This document shows, one piece after another, positions 12,097 to 21,095 of a DNA stretch of 64,000 nt. The stretch comes from Vulcanimicrobiota bacterium (GTDB lineage: Bacteria > Vulcanimicrobiota > Vulcanimicrobiia > Vulcanimicrobiales > Vulcanimicrobiaceae), in assembly GCA_027459645.1 (NCBI GenBank), contig DAIDHQ010000019.1, forward strand, positions 62,001 through 126,000. Direction: 5' to 3'. The notes below the pieces were generated by a model. That model did no database searches. It was not told the DNA's origin and worked only from the letters and a program-made list of their open reading frames with translations. A program made the translations under genes and the position numbers. Position 1 is the stretch's first letter, and every line of letters begins with the position of its first letter.

Positions 12097-14349
12097 ATGA
12101 CCTTCGACTTCCGGCGCGCCTTGCTCGCCCTCTTTGTCGTGTTGACGCTCGTATCGCCGCTGGCAGCGTATTCACAAAACGCCGGCGCGGCTCCTAAGAT
12201 CGTCTCCGTCGACGTGACGGGCAACTTGCACGTGCCCACAGCTACGATCATGCAGGTGATCCAAGCTCGCCCCGGCATGCCCTACGATCCGAAGATCGTC
12301 AAAGAAGATCTGACCAACATCAACAATCTCGGGTACTTCGCCGACGTTGCGCCGCCGCTCGTGCGTGCGCGGCCGGGCGGCGTGGCGATCACCTATCGCG
12401 TGATCGAGAACCCGGTGATCACGAAGATCACGTTCACCGGCAACAAGAAGGTGCCGTCGGAAACGCTCTTGGCGTTGATGGATCTCGGCGTGGGCCAGGT
12501 CTTTAACACCAACACGTTCCGTCAGGACGTGTTGAAGATCAACAATTATTACGAGCGTATCGGCTTCGGCGGACAAGTGCCCTCGCACGTGACCGACATC
12601 AATCTCGATCCGAAGACGGGCGCGCTCGCCCTGACGATTCGCGAAGGCCTGACGATCAAATCGATCATCATCGGCGGCGATCCGGTCCTTCCGCAACAGC
12701 TCGTCCTCGCGCATCTCGTTTCTAAACCGGGCGATCAGTATTCGGAAGAACTGAAGCGTAAAGACTACGAAGCGCTGCGCAAGTACTACGAAGACAAGTT
12801 CAAGGTCGAGCTCGGCAACTTCGAAGGCGGCATCGACCCGTCGTCGGTCGACGAAAAAGCCGGCACCGCGAACGTGAAGTACAACGTCTATGTCGCGCGC
12901 GTCGCGGCCGTGCAGATTACCGGCAACACGCGCACGAAGGACCAAGTCATCCGGCGCCTGCTGCGCGTGCGTCCCGGCATGGTCGTAAATACCGACTGGA
13001 TCAAGGCCGACTACGAACGCCTAAATTCGACCGGCTTCTTCTCGAAGGTCAACCCCGACATCAAACAGGGTCCCGATCCGAAGAAACCGCAGGACGTCAC
13101 GCTGGTGTGGCAAGTTACCGAACAGCGCACGGCCAACGCGAACATCGGGTTCGGCTACTCGGGCGGCATCACGGGCCAGGGCCTCTACGGAACGCTCGGC
13201 TATGCCGACACGAACCTGCATGGTACCGGCAACTCCGCATCGGTGCAATTCCAGCGCGGTTCGCGTACGTATCTCGGGCAAATATCGCTGACGATACCGT
13301 ACGTGGGCAACACGCCTGCGTCGCAGAAATACTCGCTCGGCGTCAATCTTTTCGATAGCGGCCAAACCTACTATTACCCGGTCTATGCGGCGTCGAGTTC
13401 GATCATCGCGCCGACGCCGATCGGCACGTCTGCGCCGATTCCGGTCACGCTTTACCCCAGCGGCACCGCGTCGCTGATCGGCGGCGTCGTTTCGACCAGC
13501 TACTCGGCCTCGATCGGCGGATCGGTCTCGATCGGTCGCCGTCTGAGCGATTACGTGACCGCGTACGTCTCGCCGACGTTGCAGAAGGTCAAGTACTCGA
13601 CGACGGTCCCGTCGCCGTACTTCTTCCAAGGCTCGCAGCCCAACGTGCTCGCGGGGCCGACGCCCAATCCGCTCAGTTCGAATCTCTCGAATCCGAACGG
13701 AAGCTTCGGTATCGCCGCAACGTCGATCGCGAACGTGAACACGGGACTTCCGTACACCTTGAACCTGGTGCAGCTGCAGCTTGCAACCTCGCCGTTCACG
13801 ATGGACGACCCGTACAATCCACGTCGCGGATGGCGTGCATCGCTCTCCGAAACGATCTCGAACCCGGGATTGCTGCGCTCGAGCTTCAGCTACACGGCAA
13901 CGTCGCTCGACGTCGCACGCTACATACCGGTGCTCAAGAACGCGACGCTGGCGCTTCACTTCAATCCGGAATTTACGACCGGCGTCATTCCACCGAGCCA
14001 GCTCTACACGTTCTCCGATCAGCAGATGCGCGGTTATAACACCGTGTTCTACGGAACCGACGCGATCTTGGCCCAGGCCGAGTTCCGCCAGCCGCTGACC
14101 GCGGACCGGCGCTTGACGGCGGTCGCCTTCGCCGACGGCCTGGATTACCGCATCCGCGGTGCCTATCCGCTGCTGGATCCGTACACCAATCGCATCATCG
14201 GCTATCCGGGCGATTGGGCGCGCATCGGCGACGTCGGCATCGGCATCCGCTTCGACGTCCCACAATTGAATCTCCGCACCGTTCGACTCGACTTCGCGAA
14301 GGGCGCGAACGGAACGCACCTATCATTCGGCATAGGCCAAGCCTTTTAA
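12097..14349 (+). CDS. bamA: Outer-membrane protein assembly factor BamA (Omp85)
   Basis: BamA inserts beta-barrel proteins into the outer membrane. The 750-residue product has a signal peptide (about 1-27, ending in AYSQ). It then has POTRA repeats (about 33-340), recognisable by recurring VTGN, FTGNKKV and ITGNTRTK starts and NNLGYF/LNSTGFF turns. An Omp85 barrel follows and ends in a terminal phenylalanine (FGIGQAF), the usual outer-membrane beta-signal. It sits between a TamB-like gene and OmpH/Skp-like genes, the expected functional neighbourhood. The barrel contains serine/threonine/proline-rich stretches (about 430-560), probably extended loops. Confidence 0.95.
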   Translation: MTFDFRRALLALFVVLTLVSPLAAYSQNAGAAPKIVSVDVTGNLHVPTATIMQVIQARPGMPYDPKIVKEDLTNINNLGYFADVAPPLVRARPGGVAITYRVIENPVITKITFTGNKKVPSETLLALMDLGVGQVFNTNTFRQDVLKINNYYERIGFGGQVPSHVTDINLDPKTGALALTIREGLTIKSIIIGGDPVLPQQLVLAHLVSKPGDQYSEELKRKDYEALRKYYEDKFKVELGNFEGGIDPSSVDEKAGTANVKYNVYVARVAAVQITGNTRTKDQVIRRLLRVRPGMVVNTDWIKADYERLNSTGFFSKVNPDIKQGPDPKKPQDVTLVWQVTEQRTANANIGFGYSGGITGQGLYGTLGYADTNLHGTGNSASVQFQRGSRTYLGQISLTIPYVGNTPASQKYSLGVNLFDSGQTYYYPVYAASSSIIAPTPIGTSAPIPVTLYPSGTASLIGGVVSTSYSASIGGSVSIGRRLSDYVTAYVSPTLQKVKYSTTVPSPYFFQGSQPNVLAGPTPNPLSSNLSNPNGSFGIAATSIANVNTGLPYTLNLVQLQLATSPFTMDDPYNPRRGWRASLSETISNPGLLRSSFSYTATSLDVARYIPVLKNATLALHFNPEFTTGVIPPSQLYTFSDQQMRGYNTVFYGTDAILAQAEFRQPLTADRRLTAVAFADGLDYRIRGAYPLLDPYTNRIIGYPGDWARIGDVGIGIRFDVPQLNLRTVRLDFAKGANGTHLSFGIGQAF

Positions 14350-14380
14350 CGACCGTCATTCTGAAGTAAGTAACTACAAC

Positions 14381-15178
14381 ATGAAAAAGCTCGTTTCGTC
14401 ACTTCTCGTCCTCGGCGCGATATTCGCTCTGATCGCGCCGGGAGCCATAGCCGCGGATTTGAACGACGTCGGTTACGTCGACCAAACCGCGATCGGCAGC
14501 CTGCCCCCGTTCGTCGCCGCGAACAATCAGCTCGCGGCCTATAAGGCCAAGCTGGATTCGCAGTTCGCAGCTGCAATGAAGGCCGCGAAGAGCGACGCGC
14601 AGCGGCAGAGCGTTACGATGCAGTTCCAGCAGAAGTTTGCCGACAAGCAGCGAGAACTCGTCGGTCCCATCTTCACGCGCGCGCAACTCGCGCTGGCGAA
14701 CGTTGCCGACAAGCTGCACCTCTCGATCGTCGTCGACAAGCGCATCGTCGTCTACGGCGGACAGGACGTAACCAACGACGTCGTCAGCTTGATCAGGAGC
14801 AACCAGGCGATCGCACCGCCGTCGGCGTCGCCGCCGCCGTCGTCGATCGGCTTCGTCGATCAGTCCGCGCTCGACGGTTCGCAGAAGGTCAAAAACGCAA
14901 ACGACCAGCTTCAGAAGTACATCGACTCACAGAAGCCGATCTACGCGCAGCGCATCAAAGACGCGAAGACCGACGCCGAACGCGCGGACATCGGACAGCA
15001 GTTCGATAAGGCCGTCTCCGACCAGCGTGACAAATTGCTCAAGCCGCTGATCCAAGAGACGAAGAACGTCACGGCTCAGATCGCTCAACGCAAGCATCTC
15101 CTGCTCGTGATCGATCGTGGCGACGTGATTTTCGGGGGTACGGACATCACGCAAGATGTCCAGAATGCACTCAAGTGA
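14381..15178 (+). CDS. OmpH/Skp-like periplasmic chaperone with two tandem modules
   Basis: The 265 residues start with a signal peptide (cleavage near AIAADL, residue 25) and hold two similar OmpH-like modules. Module 1 (about 28-145) opens VGYVDQTA and ends LHLSIVVDKRIVVYGGQDVT. Module 2 (about 162-265) opens IGFVDQSA and ends KHLLLVIDRGDVIFGGTDIT. Each has a lysine/glutamine-rich helical middle, as in the Skp tentacles. Skp binds unfolded outer-membrane proteins for BamA, whose gene ends 31 bp upstream. The internal duplication is unusual, since Skp normally has one module and trimerises. Confidence 0.85.
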   Translation: MKKLVSSLLVLGAIFALIAPGAIAADLNDVGYVDQTAIGSLPPFVAANNQLAAYKAKLDSQFAAAMKAAKSDAQRQSVTMQFQQKFADKQRELVGPIFTRAQLALANVADKLHLSIVVDKRIVVYGGQDVTNDVVSLIRSNQAIAPPSASPPPSSIGFVDQSALDGSQKVKNANDQLQKYIDSQKPIYAQRIKDAKTDAERADIGQQFDKAVSDQRDKLLKPLIQETKNVTAQIAQRKHLLLVIDRGDVIFGGTDITQDVQNALK

Positions 15179-16508
15179 CTTTATCCGGGCAGAGCGCAAG
15201 CCTAGCCCGTTAAAGTCGCCGGCCTTACGGCCGCTGTCCATCGCGGCAACGCTCGCGCTGGCTTTACTGGCTAGCGCGTGTTCGCAGGTGAACGTCCACT
15301 CGAACACCGTGCGCGGCGTGGGGTACGTGCGGGTCGACGAGGTGATCAAGCATCACCCGCTCTATCCGCAATTGCAGCAATTGAACGATGCGATCGCCGC
15401 GATCAACCTCGAGGCGTCCGTACCGCGCGCGCCGCTGACTCCGCAAGAGATCGCGACGCAGACGGCCGCGCTCAACCAGCAATTGAAGGCGGCCCAAGAA
15501 CGAGCGAATTCGATCATCTCGCAGAAGCAAAACCAGTACTTGCAGCAGGAACGCGACGCCGATATCGCCGCGCTCAAAGCGGCCGGCATCGATCCGCGCG
15601 CCGCGGGCATCGGTGCGGCCATGAGCGCGACGTCGCAGGCGCAAGCGGCGCAAGCCGCTCGGGTAGCGCAGCAAGACTATATGTCTTACCAGCAGAGCGT
15701 GATGCAGCAGGATGCGGACGCCGCGCGTTCGATCGCGGAACAATTGAATAAAGAAGCCGCGCAAAAATTCCGCGCCCGTGCGAGCGAATATCAGCAAGAG
15801 GAAAGCGATCTTACGCTGCGCCTCGCGCAGCAGGACGCGACGGAGCGCCTTGCGCTGCAGACGAAGCTGAACAACATCGCGATGGATACGGCGCAACGCA
15901 AGGCCGTCACCGATCAGCTCGGCGCGATCAACAAGAAAGAATCCGATCAGGTCAACGCGATGCGGGCGCGCCATCAACGCGAGCTCGCTCAGTACCAAGC
16001 TCAGCTGCGCGCGCAGGCGCAGGACCAGATCAACAAACAGGTCGCCGCCATTCGAGCGCAGACCCAAGCGAAGCTGAGCGCGCACGGCGACCAGCTGCGC
16101 TCGCAACTGCAGGGGCTCGGCTCGGCACCCGTGCCGCAGGCCAATATTCCCCCCAACGTCCAGGCGAAGCTCAAGCAGATTCACGAAGACATGGCGAAGA
16201 AGTTCCAGACCGACGCGCAGGCCGCGGTGGCTGCGTATGAGTCGACCAAGAGCGATCTCGACGCCCAATTCGCCGCGCTCCACGGGGAAAACGTAGGCGC
16301 GACGGGCGCCGCTGCCAAACAACTTCGCGACTTGCAGAAGCGTCACGACGCGCTGCAAGCGCAAATTCAAGCCCAGATTCAAAGCGAAGCCGACAAGCTC
16401 GCGAAGAAGATGGGTTTCACCGTCGTCCTCGATAACGCGACCGCTTCCGGCGGCGCGTACGATCTGACGAACGATCTCATCCGCGACGTGGAAAGTCTAC
16501 ACGAGTGA
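15156..16508 (+). CDS. Long OmpH-like coiled-coil lipoprotein
   Basis: This 450-residue protein has a hydrophobic stretch ending in a possible lipobox (LLASAC, Cys42). A long, strongly helical region rich in Gln, Ala and Arg (about 80-410) follows, and then an OmpH-style end (MGFTVVLDNATASGGAYDLT). The opening VRGVGYVRVDEV near residue 52 also fits the OmpH start. The start at 15156 overlaps the previous gene by 23 bp; an ATG at 15165 is an alternative. Its predicted role is a periplasmic holdase anchored to a membrane. The extended coiled coil is much longer than in Skp. Confidence 0.75.
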   Translation: MSRMHSSDFIRAERKPSPLKSPALRPLSIAATLALALLASACSQVNVHSNTVRGVGYVRVDEVIKHHPLYPQLQQLNDAIAAINLEASVPRAPLTPQEIATQTAALNQQLKAAQERANSIISQKQNQYLQQERDADIAALKAAGIDPRAAGIGAAMSATSQAQAAQAARVAQQDYMSYQQSVMQQDADAARSIAEQLNKEAAQKFRARASEYQQEESDLTLRLAQQDATERLALQTKLNNIAMDTAQRKAVTDQLGAINKKESDQVNAMRARHQRELAQYQAQLRAQAQDQINKQVAAIRAQTQAKLSAHGDQLRSQLQGLGSAPVPQANIPPNVQAKLKQIHEDMAKKFQTDAQAAVAAYESTKSDLDAQFAALHGENVGATGAAAKQLRDLQKRHDALQAQIQAQIQSEADKLAKKMGFTVVLDNATASGGAYDLTNDLIRDVESLHE

Positions 16509-16906
16509 AAAATAAAGCCGTTCTTATCGCCCTCGCCGCCGCGCTTCTCGGCGGTTGCGCCAATTCGAGCCCCATCGGTCTGGTCGACGTCGGCCGGATC
16601 GTCGCGAACTGGAAAGAATACCAGCTCAATCAGCAGCAGCTGATGATCGACGAACAGCGCATCGTCCAGAGCAAAGTCTCGACCGCGCAGAAGCGTAAAG
16701 AGGCCGCCGCGCTGGAGAGAAAGTACGCCGGCATTACGGATTCGCTGACGAAGCAGATCCGCGACGCAGCGCAAAAGGTCGCCGATCAGAAGCATCTGAA
16801 GCTGGTCGTGACCAAACAGGGCGTCGGCTACGGTGGCGTCGATATCACGCCTGACGTCGAGAAGGCGCTCAACATCACCGAAGCGAGCCCCTCGCCCACG
16901 CCGTAA
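16505..16906 (+). CDS. Short OmpH-like lipoprotein
   Basis: The 133-residue product has a clear lipoprotein signal with lipobox LGGC (Cys19). A minimal OmpH-like module follows: IGLVDVGRIV at the start, a charged helix pair in the middle, then LKLVVTKQGVGYGGVDIT near the end. The GTG start overlaps the preceding stop by 4 bp (GTGA) and its own stop overlaps lpxD by one base, so it belongs to the same operon. It is the third consecutive OmpH-like gene. Confidence 0.8.
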   Translation: MKNKAVLIALAAALLGGCANSSPIGLVDVGRIVANWKEYQLNQQQLMIDEQRIVQSKVSTAQKRKEAAALERKYAGITDSLTKQIRDAAQKVADQKHLKLVVTKQGVGYGGVDITPDVEKALNITEASPSPTP

Positions 16907-17931
16907 TGCTCGGCACCCTCGCGCAACTGCACGAACGCGTCGGCGGCCGCCTGATCGGTGACGGAAGCACGAGCATTGCGCGCGTCAGCGCGATCGACGA
17001 TGCAACCGGCGACGCGCTGACCTTTGCGACCGACGAAAAGTACTTCGCGGCGGCGCTTGCATCGCAAGCGGCCGCCGTGCTCGTGGATGCGAGCGTGCCC
17101 ATCGGCGACGGACCGTTCTCAAAACCGCTGCTCGTTGTCGAAAACGCGCGCGCGGCGCTCGCGACGTTCTTGGCGACGCTCAAACGTCCGCGACCGCGCG
17201 GGCCGTTTCGCCATCCGAGCGCGATCGTGGAAGAGGGCGCGCACATCGGCGACGACGTATATTTGGGCGCGCACGTCTATGTGGGCGCGAAGGCGCGCAT
17301 CGGCCGCGGATCCACGCTCGGCCCCGGCTCCTACGTCGGCGAAGATGCGTCGATCGGCGACGAGAGCTGGCTGCATCCGCACGCCGTCGTGCACGACGGG
17401 TGCGTGGTCGGCAATCGCGTCGTCTTACATTCCGGCGCCGTCATCGGCAGCGAAGGCTTCGGCTGGGCGTTCATCGAGGGGCGTTTGGAGCGCATTCCAC
17501 AGATTGGTAACGTCGTGTTAGAAGACGACGTGGAGATCGGCGCAAACACGTGCGTCGATCGCGCGCAGACCGGCAGCACGCACATCGGCCGCGGCACCAA
17601 GCTCGACAACCTGGTGCAAGTCGGACACAACTGCCGCATCGGCATGCACTGCGCGATCGCGTCGCAGACCGGACTTGCCGGCTCAACCACGATCGGCGAT
17701 TTCGTGAAGATCGCGGGCCAAGTCGGCACGCGCGGGCACATGCGCATCGGTTCGCGCGCGACGGTTGCCGGTCAATCCGGCGTGTGGGGCGACGTGGACG
17801 AAGGCGCGATGGTTTCCGGCAATCCGGCGCGCGATCATCGCGAGTGGATGAAGGCCGAAGTGATGGTGCGCCGCCTGCCCAAACTTATCGCTCGCGTCGA
17901 CAAACTCGAACGCGAGCGCAACGCCGAGTGA
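16906..17931 (+). CDS. lpxD: UDP-3-O-acylglucosamine N-acyltransferase LpxD
   Basis: LpxD adds the second acyl chain to UDP-3-O-acyl-glucosamine, the third step of lipid A synthesis. The 341-residue product has the usual length, with an N-terminal uridine-binding domain (about 1-100) and a left-handed beta-helix of hexapeptide repeats (about 105-300). It carries the family segment VQVGHNCRIG with the catalytic-type histidine, and a C-terminal helix. The start codon overlaps the previous stop (TAATG). lpxC, fabZ and lpxA follow with overlaps. Confidence 0.95.
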   Translation: MLGTLAQLHERVGGRLIGDGSTSIARVSAIDDATGDALTFATDEKYFAAALASQAAAVLVDASVPIGDGPFSKPLLVVENARAALATFLATLKRPRPRGPFRHPSAIVEEGAHIGDDVYLGAHVYVGAKARIGRGSTLGPGSYVGEDASIGDESWLHPHAVVHDGCVVGNRVVLHSGAVIGSEGFGWAFIEGRLERIPQIGNVVLEDDVEIGANTCVDRAQTGSTHIGRGTKLDNLVQVGHNCRIGMHCAIASQTGLAGSTTIGDFVKIAGQVGTRGHMRIGSRATVAGQSGVWGDVDEGAMVSGNPARDHREWMKAEVMVRRLPKLIARVDKLERERNAE

Positions 17932-18734
17932 AGAGCGCCACGCTGCGCGCGCCCTTGCGCTTCGAGGGCGTGGGCTTGCATTCGGGATCGGCGGCGACGA
18001 TGGAGGTGCGTCCGGCGCAACCGGGCAGCGGCATCGCGTTTATCACCGGCGGCGTGCGCATTCCGGCGACGGCCGAGTACGCCAGCGAATCGCCGCTCGC
18101 GACCGTGATCGGGCGCGACGGCAGGCAGCTCTCGACGATCGAGCACATTCTTTCCGCGCTTACCGCCATGGGCGTGAGCGACGCCGAGATCGCAATCGAC
18201 GGCGGCGAGGCGCCGATCCTGGACGGCAGCGCCAAGATCTACGCCGACGCGCTTGCCGAAGGGGGCCTGGCGGAATCGGCCGCGCCGCGCGCGGTTTTTG
18301 CGCCGAGCGAGCCCTTCGAACTGCGCGACGGCGATAAGGCCGTCGTGGTGCTGCCGTCGAGGGAGTTTCGCGTGCGCTTCGTCGGCGACTACGCGCCACC
18401 CATCGGCACCCACTACTTCGACGGCGCGATCACGCCCGAGGTGTATCGCACCCAGATCGCGGGGGCGCGCACCTTTACGTTCCTGCGCGATGTCGAAGCG
18501 ATGCGCGCGCGGGGCCTGGCGCGCGGAGGCAGCTTGGACAACGCGCTCGTATACGACGAGCATGGTCCCATGCAGCCGCTGCAGTGGCCGAACGAGATCG
18601 TGCGGCACAAGGTCTTGGATTTGATCGGCGACCTGACGCTGCTTGGAGCCTATCCGCAGTGCGAGGTGATCGCCATCAAGAGCGGACATGCACTTCACAC
18701 GCGCGTGGCGCGCGAATTGAGGAAACGTGGCTGA
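17928..18734 (+). CDS. lpxC: UDP-3-O-acyl-N-acetylglucosamine deacetylase LpxC
   Basis: LpxC is the zinc amidase catalysing the first committed step of lipid A synthesis. The GTG at 17928 (GTGA overlap with the lpxD stop) gives 268 residues. Zinc ligands are visible as H73 (STIEHILSAL), H227 and D231 (RHKVLDLIGD); the SGHALH segment supplies the second catalytic histidine (H254). The open frame extends upstream to 17550, but that part only shadows lpxD. At 268 residues it is somewhat shorter than typical LpxC (about 300), and it is not fused to FabZ as it is in some phyla. Confidence 0.95.
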   Translation: MKSATLRAPLRFEGVGLHSGSAATMEVRPAQPGSGIAFITGGVRIPATAEYASESPLATVIGRDGRQLSTIEHILSALTAMGVSDAEIAIDGGEAPILDGSAKIYADALAEGGLAESAAPRAVFAPSEPFELRDGDKAVVVLPSREFRVRFVGDYAPPIGTHYFDGAITPEVYRTQIAGARTFTFLRDVEAMRARGLARGGSLDNALVYDEHGPMQPLQWPNEIVRHKVLDLIGDLTLLGAYPQCEVIAIKSGHALHTRVARELRKRG

Positions 18735-19203
18735 CATCATCGACATTCGGCAAATCATGGAGATCTTGCCGCACCGCTATCCGTTGCTGCTCGTGGATCG
18801 CATCGTCGAACTCGAGCCCGGCAAACGCGCGCTCGGCTATAAGAACATCACGTTCAACGAGCCGGTCTTCACGGGGCACTTTCCCGGCAACCCGCTCTTC
18901 CCGGGCGTCTATATGATCGAAGCGATGGCGCAGCTCGGCGGCGCGGTCGTGCTGGAACCGGGCGAATTTTCCCGCAAGGTTCCATATCTGGCCGGCATCG
19001 ACAAAGCGAAGTTCCGTCGCCCCGTCGTTCCCGGCGACCGGTTGATGATGGAAGTCCGTTTGGAAAAGCACAAGCGCAACATCGGATGGGTGACCGGTGA
19101 AGCGACCGTCGACGGACAACTCGCCTGTTCGGCAGAGTTGATGTTCTCGATCGCGTCGGATCCGCGTGCATTCTCGCTCGACGCCCCGGTGCTGCACGCC
19201 TAG
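18727..19203 (+). CDS. fabZ: (3R)-hydroxyacyl-ACP dehydratase FabZ
   Basis: FabZ dehydrates 3-hydroxyacyl-ACP in fatty-acid synthesis and competes with LpxA for the same substrate. The 158-residue hot-dog-fold protein has the catalytic histidine in GHFPGNPLFPGV (H51) and the glutamate in EAMAQ (E65). The GTG start overlaps lpxC by 8 bp, and the stop shares a base with the lpxA start. Confidence 0.96.
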   Translation: MADIIDIRQIMEILPHRYPLLLVDRIVELEPGKRALGYKNITFNEPVFTGHFPGNPLFPGVYMIEAMAQLGGAVVLEPGEFSRKVPYLAGIDKAKFRRPVVPGDRLMMEVRLEKHKRNIGWVTGEATVDGQLACSAELMFSIASDPRAFSLDAPVLHA

Positions 19204-19970
19204 TGATACACCAGACCGCTATCGTCCATCCGAACGCGAAGATCGCGCGCGGCGTCGACATCGGGCCGTACTGCATCGTCGGCGCGAACGTCTCGATCGG
19301 TGCGCGCACCGTGCTGCAGGCGCACGTCGTCATCAACGGTTGGACGGAGATCGGAGAAGATTGCCAGATCTATCCGTTCGCCACGATCGGCGCGGCGTCG
19401 CAAGACCGCAAGTACGAAGGGGAACGCGCGTTCACGAAGATCGGCAACGGTACCGTGCTGCGCGAATACGTTTCCGTGCATCGCGCGACCGGCGAAGATC
19501 AGGTGACGCAGATCGGCGAGAACTGCCTGCTGCTCGCGTACACGCACATCGCGCACAACTGCATTCTGGGCGATCACGTCACGATGTCGAACCTCGCGCA
19601 GCTTGCCGGACACGTGGAAGTGGACGACTATGCGACGATCGGCGGACAGGCGGGCGTGCATCAATTCACGCGCATCGGACGCTATGCGATGATCGGCGGC
19701 GCCAGCAAGATCAGCAAGGACGTGCCGCCGTTCTTCTTGGTCGAGGGAAATCCGGCCGAGCCGTACGGGTTGAACTCCGTCGGGTTGCGCCGCGCGGGAT
19801 TTTCGGTCGAAGAGCGCAATGAAATCAAGAAGTTCTATAAGATTCTCTACAATCCGAAACTGAACGTGTCGCAAGCGGTGGAGGCGATGAAATCCGAAGC
19901 GTCGAGCGAACCGGGGCGCCAGATCATCGCGTTCCTGGAAGCACCTTCGCAGCGCGGCATTCTGAAATAG
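19203..19970 (+). CDS. lpxA: UDP-N-acetylglucosamine acyltransferase LpxA
   Basis: LpxA transfers a 3-hydroxyacyl chain to UDP-GlcNAc, the first step of lipid A synthesis. The 255-residue product has left-handed beta-helix hexapeptide repeats over about 1-190 and a C-terminal helical domain. The catalytic histidine lies in HIAHNC (H118), and GNPAEPYGLNSVGLRR is a typical LpxA segment. The GTG start overlaps the fabZ stop by one base. Confidence 0.96.
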   Translation: MIHQTAIVHPNAKIARGVDIGPYCIVGANVSIGARTVLQAHVVINGWTEIGEDCQIYPFATIGAASQDRKYEGERAFTKIGNGTVLREYVSVHRATGEDQVTQIGENCLLLAYTHIAHNCILGDHVTMSNLAQLAGHVEVDDYATIGGQAGVHQFTRIGRYAMIGGASKISKDVPPFFLVEGNPAEPYGLNSVGLRRAGFSVEERNEIKKFYKILYNPKLNVSQAVEAMKSEASSEPGRQIIAFLEAPSQRGILK

Positions 19971-19976
19971 CGTGCC

Positions 19977-21095
19977 GTGCGGTACTTCCTTTCCACCGGA
20001 GAACCGTCTGGCGAACTGAACGCCGTGCTTCTGGCGCAGGCGATCTCGCGATACGATCCGCAAGCGCGTTTCGAAGGCATCGGCGCGCAAGGCATGCGCG
20101 ATGCGGGCTTTACGCTCTGGCGCGATCATAGCGGCTGGGCGAGCATGGGACCGCTCGCCGCCATTCCGCGCATTCCCGGATTATACGCGGCGATGTGGCA
20201 GACCGCGTTGCATATTTCGAAGACGAAACCCGATTTGGTCGTGCTGGTCGATTTCGGCGCGTTCAACGTGCGGTTGGCCAAGACGCTGCGGACGCAATTG
20301 CGGTATCAACCTCCTATCATGGATCTCTTTCCGCCGGCGACGTGGCTGGATAACGAAAAGATCGCGCGCTTGATGAGTTCGTGGACGGTTCCGGTGACCG
20401 CGTTCGAACGCCAGTACCGTTTTTACAAGCAGCATAAGTTGCCGATTATGTTCTTCGGTCATCCGCTCGCGTCGCGCTACGTGACGCGCGCGCCGCGTCC
20501 CGCGCCGCCCGCCGACGGCGGTACGATCGCGCTCTTGCCCGGCAGCCGCGGCGGCGAATTGAAATATCACGTGCCGGCGCTCGTCGGTGCGCTCGAGCGC
20601 TTGCGCGAACGGCGCCCTCACCTGCATGCAGTCTTCGGCGCGGCAAACGACGCGAGCGAACGACGGATCGCGCGGGCGCTTCGCGCGGCGAAGCTCGAGA
20701 ATGTGCGCATCGTGCGCGGCGTCGCCGCGGCGGTGGCGGATGCCGACGCCGCGTTTGTGGCCTCGGGAACGGCGGTGTTGGAAGTGACGCTGCTCGGCGT
20801 ACCGGCCGTAGCGCTGTACATTATCGCACCGGTGCTGGTGAAGCACGCGCGCAACGTATATTCGGGCAAATACATCACGCTTCCGAACCTGGTGTTGGAT
20901 CGCGAGTTGATTCCGGAGTTGTTGCAAGACGATGCGACGCCCGAGCGTCTTGCCGAAACGATGGAAGCCGTGCTGCGGCATCCGGAAACGCAGACGCAGG
21001 CGGTCGCGGAGGTGCGCGAGCGGCTCGGTCCGTCGAGCGCGCTCGAAGATTGCGCGAAGTTTGCGGTGGCGCTTGCGACGGCCGGCGCGACGTGA
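19977..21095 (+). CDS. lpxB: Lipid-A-disaccharide synthase LpxB
   Basis: LpxB joins UDP-diacyl-GlcN and lipid X into the lipid A disaccharide (GT19). The 372 residues begin with the family motif, here FLSTGEPSGELN (usually SAGEPSGD). They contain GHPLA, LLPGSRGGEL (near 180) and SGTAVLEVTLLG, the nucleotide-sugar-binding C-lobe. The start is GTG at 19977, 6 bp after lpxA. The substitutions in the N-terminal glycine loop are mild. The stop overlaps the next gene. Confidence 0.9.
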   Translation: MRYFLSTGEPSGELNAVLLAQAISRYDPQARFEGIGAQGMRDAGFTLWRDHSGWASMGPLAAIPRIPGLYAAMWQTALHISKTKPDLVVLVDFGAFNVRLAKTLRTQLRYQPPIMDLFPPATWLDNEKIARLMSSWTVPVTAFERQYRFYKQHKLPIMFFGHPLASRYVTRAPRPAPPADGGTIALLPGSRGGELKYHVPALVGALERLRERRPHLHAVFGAANDASERRIARALRAAKLENVRIVRGVAAAVADADAAFVASGTAVLEVTLLGVPAVALYIIAPVLVKHARNVYSGKYITLPNLVLDRELIPELLQDDATPERLAETMEAVLRHPETQTQAVAEVRERLGPSSALEDCAKFAVALATAGAT